Source: Haliclona indistincta (lineage: Eukaryota; Porifera; Demospongiae; Haplosclerida; Chalinidae). Taken from it: a stretch of DNA of 64,000 nucleotides. The notes beneath the pieces were generated by a model. That model was not told the DNA's origin. It did not search any database and saw nothing but the letters and a program-made list of their open reading frames with translations. The stretch is taken from positions 3,798,887-3,862,886 of the forward strand of contig OZ024788.1 in assembly GCA_964017065.1 (NCBI GenBank), read 5' to 3'. Position numbers and translations under genes: made by a program. The first letter of the stretch is position 1. Each line of letters begins with the position of its first letter. Shown piece by piece: positions 23,394 through 33,492 of this stretch.

Positions 23394-23587
23394 CGTCTTG
23401 CCGGTCCTGATACTCATTTGACTGTCAGTTAGCTGCCTGGAAACGGTGTTCATCTAGAGTACAACAACTTGAGTGAGGATCGGTCGTAGGACAGCTAATA
23501 TGGTGAGTCGAAGTAATGGGGCCGCGAATAGAGACAACGCCCTTTTGACTCGAGAGCTAGCTAGCTGTAAATGAGCCCCACCTACCA

Positions 23588-23595
23588 TGACGTCA
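23588..23595. promoter_or_regulatory. CRE/ATF octamer upstream of Ubl-DD 1
   Basis: TGACGTCA, 135 bp before the ATG at 23453. The same octamer lies 136 bp before the ATG of Ubl-DD 5 and 70 bp before the 58320 copy. The surrounding ~190 bp is conserved with 60700-60890. Confidence 0.6.
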
Positions 23596-23699
23596 TACGA
23601 GTAATGAATGTCTGTGACATTAGCAACACGAATTCTGAGTGATTGGTGCACTGCAGTGCTGAAGGAACAAATTTGTTTGTTCATAATAATTTTATCAAG

Positions 23700-24180
23700 G
23701 TCAGACTAGCATGCATTACGATGCTGAAGGAGCTCACATAGTTTGACGCAAGAGTCGATTATGGACTCCTGTTTGACTTGTATAATTTCTGCAATCTTAT
23801 GTGATGATGTGCTTTAAATTGACTGCTGTGTGAACTATTTGCATAGATAGCACAGCAGCACTTGATGGACTTCAGCTTTTGAAAATTTTATTTACCTGTA
23901 TATCAATTTTGTGCTGTTGGTTTACACAGTAGTCACTGTAGTATGTATGTAATAGCATCATTAATTTTGTGATAATTATCATAGTGTTTACATGCAAGTG
24001 TTACCAATTACCAGTGTCAAGACTTCATAACTGTCTAATGACATGCAGTCTCTCCTCTGAATAGTTCACATTATGTTTATTGCCTTAACATCACACTGTC
24101 AGTAAAGCTAATGATGTCAATATTGAGTGCATGACTTGCTTGGAGCAATTTATTTACATGTTTTATTATGAAAGTCTACA
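23700..24180. repeat. Duplicated 5' flank, no gene
   Basis: Aligns discontinuously with 60950-61480 (shared ctgcaatcttatgtgatgat and related strips). No reading frame is common to both. Part of a segmental duplication covering 23450-24673 and 60690-63100. Confidence 0.65.
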
Positions 24181-24189
24181 ATTGCATGG

Positions 24190-24410
24190 TACTCAACAGT
24201 GGTTCATTAACAGAGATTGACTTCAACACTTTGATAACAGTTTCCCAACAAAACCGTCGCTGAGGGGAGGGATTCTTATGCCAGTGATCAAATACTTCAG
24301 CAAACCAATGCAATGCCGTAAAGTTAATTTTCTTGTCTCTCTCTTTCGATAGTAGTAATGTAGCACTTCGACATTAGTAGATCTAGTCAATGTTAAATTT
24401 GCTTCAAAGA
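24190..24410 (-). pseudogene. Death-domain fragment
   Basis: Antisense match to the Death-domain end of Ubl-DD genes (complement of tgccagtgatcaaatacttc and neighbouring codons), with indels and stops. Its counterpart is at about 61480-61600. Confidence 0.72.
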
Positions 24411-24591
24411 GATGTCAAGCCAGTTCTTGTCGTTCTGTAGGACAACTATAGGATGATTGCTGATGTTTTGTGCTGCAGCCAAATATGCTGCAGGAGCTAT
24501 GGTTTTGTCATTATTTTTTGGTTGTTTTGTTATAAAGTGCTCATGTCACCTTAACTTCTACATGAGCTCTATCACCTTTTTCATTCCTCAG

Positions 24592-24673
24592 TTATATTTG
24601 AGGCTAATATCACTGACTCCAAGGGATGCAAACCTGTGCTAGTGGTCAGTGCTATATACTATCTGGCTCAAAC
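24592..24673 (+). pseudogene. MFS exon-3 fragment
   Basis: Preceded by an acceptor-like tttttcattcctcag. Matches the start of the motif-A exon (10831/36407), but TGG GGC has become TGA GGC, giving a stop two codons in. Similarity fades after about 24673. Confidence 0.75.
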
Positions 24674-24711
24674 TAACAAATCTAACAAAACGAATTGATA
24701 GAGAAAAAATA

Positions 24712-26160
24712 TTAAATATATTGAATAAAAATCACACTGCTACATGTACAACGACAGCAAACTTGTTGTGAGATGTTTCTAGCTAGTACTGGTTCATTAA
24801 CAGAGGGTGACTGCAGCACTTTGACAACAGTGTCCCAACAGAACGGTCGCTGAGGGGTGGGGTTCCTCTGGCAGTGATCAAATACTTCAGCAAAGCAACC
24901 CTGTAGGTTCACGTGTTTCTCTGCTTCAATTGAGCGAATGGTAGATATTGGTAGGTCTAGCTCCAAACCTACCATCTGCCACTTGTCAGGAATGGCTGCT
25001 GCTACGTTCTCCAGGAAAAGGAGCATAGTTGGTTCTTGTTGTATCAGAAGGCTACGTAAATCAAGTGCAAGTGAAGGTTCTTGGCATCTTTCACTAAAAG
25101 GATGATACTAGTAGGAACTAGTAGGAAGTTGTAAAACAAATCTCATTTTTTTCTTTGATATGACACGTTGCCGCTCTTTCTTGAACTTTTGTGACAATTT
25201 GCTCACCAGAGGTAGAGACCAAGATTTGAAAGGTTTCCTCACAAACAGCAAGCATTATTATAAATTGATGAGTAATGCTGTAGTCAGATAAGCATCGTCC
25301 ATCTTCTAGTTCTTTGTCAGAGTATGTGAGCAACTGCTGGTCAGGTGGAATCCCCTCTTTATCCTGTATCATCTGCTTGAGACACTCAATAGATTTGGCT
25401 GGATCAATTATAAGTGTGACTGTTTTGCCTGTGGGAGTTTTGATGAAAATCTGTATGAATGATACTGCATTCACTTGAAAGGAATGTGAATATAGTTCTG
25501 TAGGACTACTCTCAAGTGGATGTGTTGAGGTCGGTTTCCTAGGAGGAATTCGAACTAGGTATAGAAAATGGACTTGTTTTGAATATTGAGGCTTCTCAAA
25601 GTATGCCAGTTCTGAAGGCTGGTATACCAGCAAAGGTGAGACACTGCTGTTCAAATGGAATGCCCTCTTTCTCCTGGATTCCTTGTTTGACAAGTTCGAT
25701 AGAATCAGCTGGATCAACCTCAAGAATGATAGTACTGCTGGTAAAGGTTTTAACAAAAATAAGTATACTACGAACAACAAGGTGAATAGTTGACCCCTCT
25801 TGAATATTGTAGCTGCTTATGGTGAGACTGTCTTCGAGCTGCTTTCCAGCAAAAATAAGATGCTGCTTGTCAAGTGGGATCTTTTCAGTTTTCCTGATCT
25901 TCTGCTTGATTATTTCAACAGAGTCAGCCGGGTCAAATGGAAGGGCAATGATCTTTCCAGTAACAGTCTTGACAAAACTCTGCATGCCTGTTCTATAGAA
26001 CTAGGTTAACAATTATTATTTCTCTTGAATGTTGTACTGGTAATTATCACTGCTAGCCAGCAAAGATATGGTGCTGCGGGTCCCTTGACTAGTCTTGAAT
26101 TTTTTACTTGACAGCTTTGATGGAGCCAGCTGGGTTACCCTGTAAACAGTCTGCAGCTTG
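24712..26160 (-). pseudogene. Ubl-DD copy 2, degenerate
   Basis: Minus-strand remnants in order: a Ubl relic at 26030-26160, two Ubl domains (25985-25600; motifs [35 protein letters not shown] and [15 protein letters not shown]), Ubl6 and segment B (25480-25120; [20 protein letters not shown] and FQILVSTSGEQIVTKV), and a Death domain (25026-24712; [27 protein letters not shown]). Frames change between modules and the usual C-terminal stop after QQFC is lost (QQVCCRC). Several Ubl modules and segment A are missing or scrambled. Confidence 0.82.
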
Positions 26161-27048
26161 GTACTGCTGAACTTTCTTACTTATATAGGCCAAGTAAAGG
26201 CAATTTCAGTTTCAAGGTACGTGGCATGTACACAAACACACCAATAATACCCCTTACCAATTATGTATTTTATAGCTTTCATTTGTTTACATAGCTGATC
26301 CTAGCAGTGTAAACAGGTATTTTTCAGTGGTTAGGCACAGCTTTGGGAAAGACTAGGGAAGAGGTCGACAGATACCAGTCCATCTGCTAACCCTTTCTCC
26401 ACAGCTGTCCGCCCACACACCATAAGTCTTCATTATTTTAGGACTGTCCAGCAAGTATTTCCCTACTCTGATCACATTTACCGCTCCAGAATACTATCCA
26501 CAGACAGCACTGAAGGTACCTTAGTGCAGCTGCATGCATCTCTTATCTTTATGCAAAACTTTAATCAATCACATCATCACAATTATAATTGCAATAATAA
26601 TTATTATGATAACAAGGTGTCAAGGTATTTGCGATTGTCTTATTTAGTGTAAAAAATTGGCTATTTATGATTTGGCAATTTTCCTTGCAGAACCCTCATG
26701 CTAGAGTTGTGTGACTAATTTTAGCGTTGAATCTGTTAGTACCTTTATATGATTCATTGTACCTATCCCAATTTGCAAATAATATTTCTCACATGTAGAC
26801 CATCTTTAGCAAGCAGTGAGTCTAGTGTGAGTTAGGGATTTGAATGTAAGTATAGCCATAAAAATTAATTATTGCTCTGTAAGTATGCTGATTTGCTGTG
26901 TTTGAGAAATTAGAAATTGCCAGTTAATTTTGTATAATTATTAGCAGTAAATTAATAATAAATTTTCATTCCAACCCACTGTCCATATGTTAGTGTTCTT
27001 ACTTGACTGTATTTTTGTCTTAGTTATGATTTCTTTGTAATACTGCAG
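26161..27048. other. AT-rich interval, no gene seen
   Basis: Contains short ATT-rich runs, but no domain-like frame or clear repeat partner in the window. Confidence 0.5.
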
Positions 27049-27314
27049 GACAGTATCTACTCTGTCTCACTGACTAATGGTCTCGGCTTTCCTCTGAACT
27101 ACAATCTCATCTTTATCATAAATTATTTGGTATCATCATGCTGGTAGTGATGGTGATGGTGGCTTGCCTGCCCCAGACCATCAACAAGCAGAAAGTAGTG
27201 AACAATGATGAAGATATCGTCAGCAGAGAAACAGAAGAACACGAGTTAGTAAACCAGAGACAAGAACAGAAACACTCATCAGTGACGACATCACATGATC
27301 ATGATAAAGTTTAA
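27049..27314 (+). pseudogene. MFS last-exon fragment
   Basis: Begins after tactgcag as the full exon does but lacks the seven or so codons for APVFAGS, joining GACAGT directly to ATCTACTCTG. A 5-nt insertion after TTTATCATA shifts the frame inside the last membrane segment. The acidic tail and stop are still recognisable at 27312-27314. Confidence 0.82.
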
Positions 27315-27371
27315 AAGTAATCAATAACAAAAATTATGAAAAAATTTATTTATGAATGAGAAAAAGGAACA

Positions 27372-27434
27372 TTTGATGTATATGTGCAACGTCAGCAAAC
27401 TGTAGTGAGATTTTTCTAGCTAGTACTGGTTCAT
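27372..27434 (-). pseudogene. Ubl-DD 3'-end remnant
   Basis: Same strip as 16981-17045, ending tagctagtactggttcatta. Marks another copy of the MFS/Ubl-DD tail-to-tail junction. Confidence 0.72.
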
Positions 27435-27510
27435 TATCATAAATAAATTATTAGGTGGAGCTCTTGTCTAGTCTTCTCAGTTTTGCTGAAAGTATACTAT
27501 AGTACTATCT

Positions 27511-27880
27511 TAAAAAATCAATTTGTGCATGTGCATCACAGTAGTACCAATCTGGCGGTTAGGTTTGCAAGAATGGAAAACTTTCAGTGTTACATTATTC
27601 AAAATCATGTATTTGTGGGTGGAGCAAGCTAGCCTTCCAATGGACTCAAAATAATTTCCAGTGATGTATACAGTTGCTACTGTCAATTTCACTACTCCTA
27701 GCAGTTACTGCAGACACTACTAATTCACCGATCACTTGGGCTACCATTGTCCACTAGCCAGTGACACCCATCACCTTACAGCCATGCCAGTACTACTACG
27801 GCCAGGATTCTAATACTCACCAACAGCTACATGTAATGTATGCATTGATATATACAGCAGACTTTGAAGGACAAACTTAA
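27511..27880. repeat. Block 2 leader
   Basis: Partner of 18996-19325; shares gtatacagttgctactgtca and ccagtgacacccatcacctt. Small insertions distinguish the copies. Confidence 0.8.
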
Positions 27881-27986
27881 TTTGCGTGCTTGGGAAAGCG
27901 ATTATCAGGACTTTGGAAAGAATTACAAATGTACTAGTTACTAATTCTTTCCAAAGTCCTGATAATCGCTTTCCCAAGCACGCAAA
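27881..27986. repeat. Perfect 45-bp inverted repeat
   Basis: Left arm 27881-27925 and right arm 27942-27986 are exact complements around a 16-nt spacer. Block 1 lacks the second arm, so it arose after the duplication. Confidence 0.9.
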
Positions 27987-28018
27987 TGAACTCAGTTTGC
28001 TTGTGCGCACTTGCGACA

Positions 28019-28048
28019 GACAGCCACTACAGCGCTGTAGTGGCTGTC
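28019..28048. repeat. 30-bp perfect palindrome
   Basis: gacagccactacagc followed immediately by its complement. Block 1 has a single half (gacagccactatagctactg near 19430). Confidence 0.9.
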
Positions 28049-28483
28049 GCCAGTGCACACAGGCAAACTAGCTGCTGTCTGCATATAGTGAGGAATGACA
28101 ACAACTCGTGCAAAAGAAACTTCTCTTTCTTAGCCTCGTCCCCGGCCTGCCATTAATTTTCGCAACGAAACGAACGAATAAGCGAAAATTAAGGCCTGGT
28201 ATCTATTGCATGGGTAATTGTGCGCATGCGCTAGCTATTAAAACACGTGGCTTGGCTACTGATTGTCGATACAAGGCTGTACAAGGCCTGCTGTGCACAG
28301 CGTTGCTGTAGTTACGCTGCTGACGAATGCAGCAACGTGGTAGACGCCAGATACTGGGTTTTCGAAGATACTCTGTGAACGATTGTATTTCAAACATGTC
28401 AGCACAGACTAGAGTCACCATACACAGTTGAGACCGCGCGAACACAGACAGGACTTCGCTGCTCGTACTTGAGCACTAGATCC

Positions 28484-29238
28484 CAGTGGCGGATCCAGAG
28501 GGGGTTCCAAGGAACCCCCCTTTGCGCTCAATAATGATATTCACAAGCTACATCAATGCCAAACCTTATGAGGAATTTAGTTTACACAATCATAACTAGA
28601 GGGGATGTCCCACATTCACCACATGCGAGACTGGCTAAAATAACAAGATGAAGAAGCAAAATAGACGAGTTTTGACCGGAAGTTGGCGTGGTTTTCAAAA
28701 ATTTCGCGGGCGCGCAAGCGCGTCCGTTTAAGTAAGCACCTAGTCTGGCCGCTGCCCCTCCCCGCCTATTGAGTGGGTGGTGGTCCACGGCGTGTAGGGT
28801 CTAGCAAACATTACCATTCATCGATTTTTCATGAATATTAATCGTGTACATGCAATTAATTATTGCAATAATAAGCGGGGCTTCCTCAATGCTATTGTAC
28901 AGCACGAATTTCCTCACACTGCGCTGGTTTAAGCGATCTATGCTTGAAGCGCGGTAGACTATTTTTGATAGCATCGTCAACAGCATGACTGTTAGCTTTC
29001 ACCCACCGTAGCTGTTCTGCCATAGCCTGTAATAATTATTCACGATCAAACCCAACCCATGATCCATGAATATTACTGCTCAAGATCTTGAGCAGTAGAA
29101 TCTGATTGGTCGGTTAGGAAACTATGAATGGCAATGTTTGCTAGACCCTACACGCCGTCCACCACCCACTCAATAGGCGGGGAGGGGCAGCGGCCAGACT
29201 AGTAAGCACCCCTTTCTCCAATCCTAGATCCGCCCCTG
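28484..29238. mobile_element. CAGTGGCGGATCC-type element nested in MULE
   Basis: Left end cagtggcggatccag, right end ctagatccgcccctg. The flanks share only gatcc, so the duplication may be 5 bp. The ends resemble the 3345 hAT element and the 30952 element. Its interior is mostly the 28741-29201 insertion. Confidence 0.65.
28741..29201. mobile_element. MULE-like MITE with exact 9-bp TSD
   Basis: Ends tagtctggccgctgcccctc and its complement, with inverted repeats of ~80 bp. GTAAGCACC at 28732-28740 and 29202-29210 is an exact 9-bp duplication. Third nesting level. Confidence 0.9.
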
Positions 29239-29620
29239 GATCCGCTTCTACAGGTTGCAACGCAGACAGTAGGCCTCTTAGAGCGCCATTTTCACGTGAA
29301 TATACGGGCTAATATCACAAACAAATATTCAAGTGTGAACGGATTCCCCAAATTCTGGGGAATGGTCAAAGGTCACCCTTGCAATAGATACCAGGCCCTT
29401 TTTTCGCGCTTCCGATTTCGTTCGTCCGTTTCTTAAGCGAAAAAATTTGGTCTGGGGACGAGGCTACTCTTTTCTAGGAGTGCGAAACATGACCTTTGAC
29501 CCCGAACGGATATTGCAAATCGTATGATGCAAAATAACGTCAATCTAATGAATATTAATTATGTGATTTTAAAATCGCGCGCTTTGTTCCTCCCTCTCTC
29601 AATTCTAGTTCGCCCCTGAA

Positions 29621-30385
29621 ATGGCTGCTCAGCAACATGCTCTAGAAAGGCCATTATTTTCTAACTTTGGCTTTGTCATTTACAGAAAGGATATTGAAAA
29701 TGCTGTTTCATTTGCCGCCGCTCACCCTTGGATCACTATTGCTATGGCTGCAGTCCTTGCCTGTGTGACCATCCTCGCTATCATGGTGACTGCTGGAATG
29801 ATCAAGTCTAATGATGTATTCTACATCATTTTAGTGCCAGTTACTGTGGCTGGTATAATCTTTCTAACAATTGCTCTTGTGATGTACATAAAAGTCACAG
29901 CTGTTGTGCTAGTGTGTATCCTTGCTGGTGTTATGCTCGGTAGGGCGACAGTGGCACAAAAGCCGTCTGACGAGCCAGAAAGAGCTGCTACTTCACCTTC
30001 TCCACCGCCACAGCTTAATCCTAATGTACACAGTGAGTATGAAACAATTGCCCAGTCTGTCTGCACCAGCATGGTGATCAAAGGTGGACATCAGGGCTGG
30101 ACATTTGCAGTCAGAAGACAATGTGATTCTAGATCTATTACCAAACCCTGTGATGTGCTCTGTGGCCTTGAAGCTCTCCATAATCTTGAGTCAGCTGACC
30201 CAGAATTAAGCAATAAGAAATGGACGTGCCTTGGAGCTGTCCGTGTCTACGAAAGTCGTCCAGTCAGCCAGCCTAGCACAACCAACAACAATCCGTCCAT
30301 AGGCTTCAAGGTGTTCTGGTCAGAGTCTTATCATACAGGGGACTATTGTGGTCCAAACTATTGCTGTTGTTTTGCAGCTGCATAG
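29621..30385 (+). CDS. Multi-pass membrane protein with Cys-rich C-terminal domain
   Basis: A single-exon frame of 254 aa. Residues 1-30 are soluble. Hydrophobic segments lie at about 36-60, 67-87 and 88-108; then a Ser/Pro linker (SPSPPPQLNP). Residues ~135-254 form a domain with GGHQGWTFAVRRQCD, CDVLCGLEAL, KKWTCLGAVRVYESRP, FKVFWSESYH and a Cys-rich end CGPNYCCCFAAA. The terminal Cys run could be lipidated or zinc-binding. The truncated paralog is at 19571. The Ubl fragment at 30469 faces it 84 bp away. I do not recognise the family. The start is supported by identity with the paralog's ATG. Confidence 0.72.
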   Translation: MAAQQHALERPLFSNFGFVIYRKDIENAVSFAAAHPWITIAMAAVLACVTILAIMVTAGMIKSNDVFYIILVPVTVAGIIFLTIALVMYIKVTAVVLVCILAGVMLGRATVAQKPSDEPERAATSPSPPPQLNPNVHSEYETIAQSVCTSMVIKGGHQGWTFAVRRQCDSRSITKPCDVLCGLEALHNLESADPELSNKKWTCLGAVRVYESRPVSQPSTTNNNPSIGFKVFWSESYHTGDYCGPNYCCCFAAA

Positions 30386-30468
30386 TGGATTATGACAAAG
30401 TCAAAGATATTTTTTTGTGTAATAGTCTTTAAAAAATTTAACAAACCATTTTTGGAATGAAGAACAAG

Positions 30469-30720
30469 CTAAAGGGTAGACTCGTTTTGAATGCTGTAAT
30501 CAATCAAAGTGAGCTGACTGTTTTCAACCTGTTTACCAACAAACACAACCTGTAAAGGTGGAATATTCTCCATGACCTCGATTTTCTGCTTCACAATTAT
30601 AATAGAATCAGCTGAATCAACCTCAAGAGTGAGGGTTTTAGAGGTAGTAATCTTGGTAAAAATCAGAGAACTTTTCAGACTGTGAACAAATGCAAAACAT
30701 TGACGAGCCCCACCCAACAA
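30469..30720 (-). CDS. Single Ubl-domain protein or fragment, block 2
   Basis: Minus-strand frame of 83 aa: leader MLGGARQCF, then a ubiquitin-like domain with LIFTKITTSKTLTLEVDSA, IVKQKIEVMENIPP, VVFVGKQVENSQLTLIDYSI and NESTL, then a stop. It lacks the terminal RGG, so it could not be conjugated like ubiquitin. The leader resembles that of Ubl-DD 3, so it is probably a truncated Ubl-DD N-terminus. Confidence 0.6.
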   Translation of the reverse strand: MLGGARQCFAFVHSLKSSLIFTKITTSKTLTLEVDSADSIIIVKQKIEVMENIPPLQVVFVGKQVENSQLTLIDYSIQNESTL

Positions 30721-30951
30721 CTACAACAACACCCAACAACTCGGAGGTCAACCACACCCACTATTATAGTTCCATGTGTAGTACTAGGGCATTTGGAGGT
30801 AGCTGCTGTAGCAAGCTTCATTCCTTCAAAAGGAAAACAAATGCCACAGTACTATACAACTATGATAGTTCATACAGCATCCTTGATCCCTGCATCCTGG
30901 AACACTCTGAATGAACAACTTAAGATAATAACTTTTCTGATGGGCGGGTAG

Positions 30952-31868
30952 CAGTGGCGTAACTACGGTAGGGCAGGGGGGGCAGTTGCCCCCCGCTTTG
31001 AAGAACCGGAAGCATATTAATAACAGAACTTAGCTTCTAGAAATCCTCCTGACCTAGAGAGTGAGTCTAGTACGCACTCAGCTGTACAGCGTACTGCAGT
31101 TTGCAAGTTGGTTGTCATAGTCAATGGTGTTCATGCTTGGTAGTGTGGTTAGCACGGTTGATACAACCTTTAGCCATACATGGCTTCTCTGTATTACGCA
31201 ATCATTATCTTCTTCTTCTTAGTTTTTGTTGCCTCCTCGAATTTAGCACGGTAGCACGGTAGCTGTACAGATCTAGCACGGTAGCTGTACAGATCTGCCA
31301 AGAATCGGAGAATCAGTTCTTGATCTTCAAACCATTCTACTCCGATCACGTGATTGATTACTAGTGCAGAAGTGGGAGGGGACGAATCTATCACGTGATT
31401 ATCACGTGAGCCTAAGAGCATACGCTCTAATTCTAATTCCATCGCTATTAGCAAGCTGCTTCTGTTGGAAGCAATCGTGCAAAGCCACTGCACCAAAGTA
31501 AACACAGCTCGAGCTTGCTTGTGATAACGCACAAGAATTAGAGCATATGGTATCAGACTCACGTGATAACGATTGCGTAATACAGAGAAGCCATGTATGG
31601 CTAAGGCTAACCACACTATATCAACCGTGCTAACCACACTATCAAACATGAACCATTGACTATGACAACCAACTTGCAAACTGCAGTACGTTGGGCGCCA
31701 TCTTCGTAGACTTCGTTATGCATATGGGCTTTTAGCGAATCAAAGTGTCAAAATGACGTCATCTCATGAAATTAATTAGATTTTGCGTTTGGCGGCTCGC
31801 TTCGCGCGCGCATATTTTACTTTCCTATGGCTTGCCCCTCCGCTTCGTCAATCCTAGTTACGTCCCTG
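30952..31868. mobile_element. CAGTGGCGTAAC-type DNA element
   Basis: Left end cagtggcgtaacta, right end tagttacgtccctg. GGTAG at 30947-30951 and 31869-31873 flanks it. Block 1 at about 20445-20460 (gggcgggtaggtggaagt) is the empty site, which proves insertion after the block duplication. An inner inverted repeat (31090-31690) fills most of it. No transposase. Confidence 0.8.
31090..31690. repeat. Inverted repeat nested in the 30952 element
   Basis: Arms of ~120 bp (31090-31208 and 31568-31690; shared ccatacatggcttctctgta). The spacer has a duplicated agcacggtagctgtacagat and further short inverted pairs. Confidence 0.82.
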
Positions 31869-32373
31869 GGTAGGTAGGAGTGAAACAAGTGATGATGCAC
31901 AACCCTAGAAAGACTACACTACGTATATATGTTACGGACCATTTTGCAACTTTTTTTATTTTTTATTTTATGAATTTTTGGGAAAAATTTGCAACTTGGC
32001 CCGTTTTAAAACGGGTCTTGTTATGTTCACAACACTTCATGTCCCCCCACGTGACAAATCACGTGATATTCCAACGCGGGAAAATTTTAAACGGCGATCT
32101 AGCGTGTGTGTACTAGCAAGGGAACCTGGTATAACGGCTTTCTAGCCTCAGCGTCACACCTAAGCTCATGCTCTTATGAATGCCGAGCTGTATGATTCAT
32201 CAGACTCGAATTCAAGAGAGACGGAGCGGCTAGCCTAGCATAGTTGAGACTTGTAACTAGTGTCCTAACAGTTGATGCTTACCTCATAGCTGCATACGAA
32301 TCTTTGAATGGCATTCAGCAAGTTCATGTTGTAGAGTCATGCACTATTATATTACTTTCTGTGTACTTTCTGT

Positions 32374-32777
32374 GAAGAAAGAAGATGAACAAACGGGTGA
32401 CCACGTGAACTCTGGTTTACCACCTTAGACCTGGTTTATTTTGCTTCTGAAGGTCTCTTTATAATCGCACAAATCGTGCAAAGAGCTTCAGAACGTTCGA
32501 TTAGCTTGAAACGCCCGTACGGCGAAGATATGGCAGTGCCGTACTTAGTGCCTCCAGGCGAGACGCCATCTTTTCATGCCCATAGCAACTGGCCTTATAG
32601 TCTTTATTAGTAGACTCATTGTAAGCGCTTACCTCTTAGGATAGCCCCTATGTAGTTAAAATACCCCTGATGTTATCAACAGCCAAGATATACGTGAATT
32701 ATTGCGTTTAGCCTAAGTGTAGCCGCCATCTTGTTTTCCGCCCAACCCTAAATATGCCACGTCTACCGCGTGGCATA
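32374..32777. repeat. Dispersed ~0.4-kb repeat, copy 2
   Basis: Partner of 272-667. It ends exactly where MFS last-exon homology begins. The 31874-32373 interval before it has no recognisable gene. Confidence 0.85.
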
Positions 32778-32977
32778 ATCTTTATCATAATTATTTGGTA
32801 TCATATTGCTGGTAGTGATGGTGATGGTGGCTTGCCTGCCCAAGATCATCAACAAGCAGAAAGTAGTGAACAGTAACGATGCATATAATTATTGTCAGTG
32901 GATGGAGAACCTGAGTTAGTAAACCAGAGACAAGGACAGAAACACTCATCAGTGACGACATCACATGATCATGATAA
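32778..32977 (+). pseudogene. MFS last-exon fragment split by a transposon
   Basis: From TCTTTATCATAATTATTTGG onward it matches the last exon but carries a 4-nt insertion, an extra run (cgatgcatataat) and other lesions. The final codons are cut by the 32978-33396 element and resume at 33397 (taaagtttag). Confidence 0.8.
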
Positions 32978-33396
32978 GGCCACATAAACTAAATATTTAG
33001 ATTCTCATCCCCGCCCGCATCACTTATTTGACGGTTTTTGATAAAATTTAACTCGTTTACTCAGGGTTAAACTTAGCTTGCTCAGCGATCATGGTGTTCG
33101 TTGTTGTCCAAATCCGTGCGAGATGTAGGGTTGTTAAGCCTTGGTTTGGTTGCATTGTGGCCGACCAGTCACGACTGATCGACGTGTACCACAAGTATTC
33201 GTCCGGGCAACTGGACTACTCAGAAGCTATCCCAAGCAGGACTGGGCCGATCACGTGCGCTCTTGGTCGAAGCAAGACTGACAACCTTGTCGAAGCAAGA
33301 CCGACAAAAATCAAATTTAAATTATAAATTGCCTCCCGCCTCATCAAATAATTTGAGCCAGGAGGATGAGAATCTAACTATTTAGTTTATGTGGCC
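32978..33396. mobile_element. Harbinger-like MITE, TAA duplication
   Basis: Ends ggccacataaacta and tagtttatgtggcc are exact complements, continuing to ~35 bp. TAA at 32975-32977 and 33397-33399 is the duplication, and paralogs give the empty site gataaagttt. A 3-bp TAA target fits PIF/Harbinger. It contains an unassigned 78-codon frame (33091-33327). Confidence 0.82.
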
Positions 33397-33492
33397 TAAA
33401 GTTTAGAAGTAAAAATCAACAAAAAATGATAATTATGAAAAATAATTATGAATGAAAAAATATTGCACATAGCTACAATGTCATGTACAACA

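Larger units (their letters stand above)
20816..23453 (-). pseudogene. Ubl-DD copy 1, interrupted
   Basis: ATG at 23453 in the context shared with 60694. Order on the minus strand: Ubl1 (split by a LINE insertion, 23041-~23393), Ubl2 and Ubl3 (22908-22390), RLRGG, Ubl4 start ([17 protein letters not shown]), a dispersed repeat replacing the Ubl4/Ubl5 join (21883-22262), rest of Ubl5, segment A, Ubl6 ([20 protein letters not shown]) and segment B. The Death domain is shifted out of frame near 20980, its second half open in another frame ([13 protein letters not shown]...QQFC). Frame breaks also lie near 22860-22910. Each module matches the intact copies, so this is a dead paralog. Confidence 0.85.
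28131..29466. mobile_element. MULE-like composite element
   Basis: Ends tagcctcgtccccggcctgc / ttggtctggggacgaggcta pair imperfectly over ~90 bp and match the 48266-48889 element. Flanks tctctttct and ctcttttct are near-identical. Block 1 shows the empty site (cttgtcgtttctaggag near 19480-19500). A second element (28484-29238) and a third (28741-29201) are nested inside. Confidence 0.82.
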
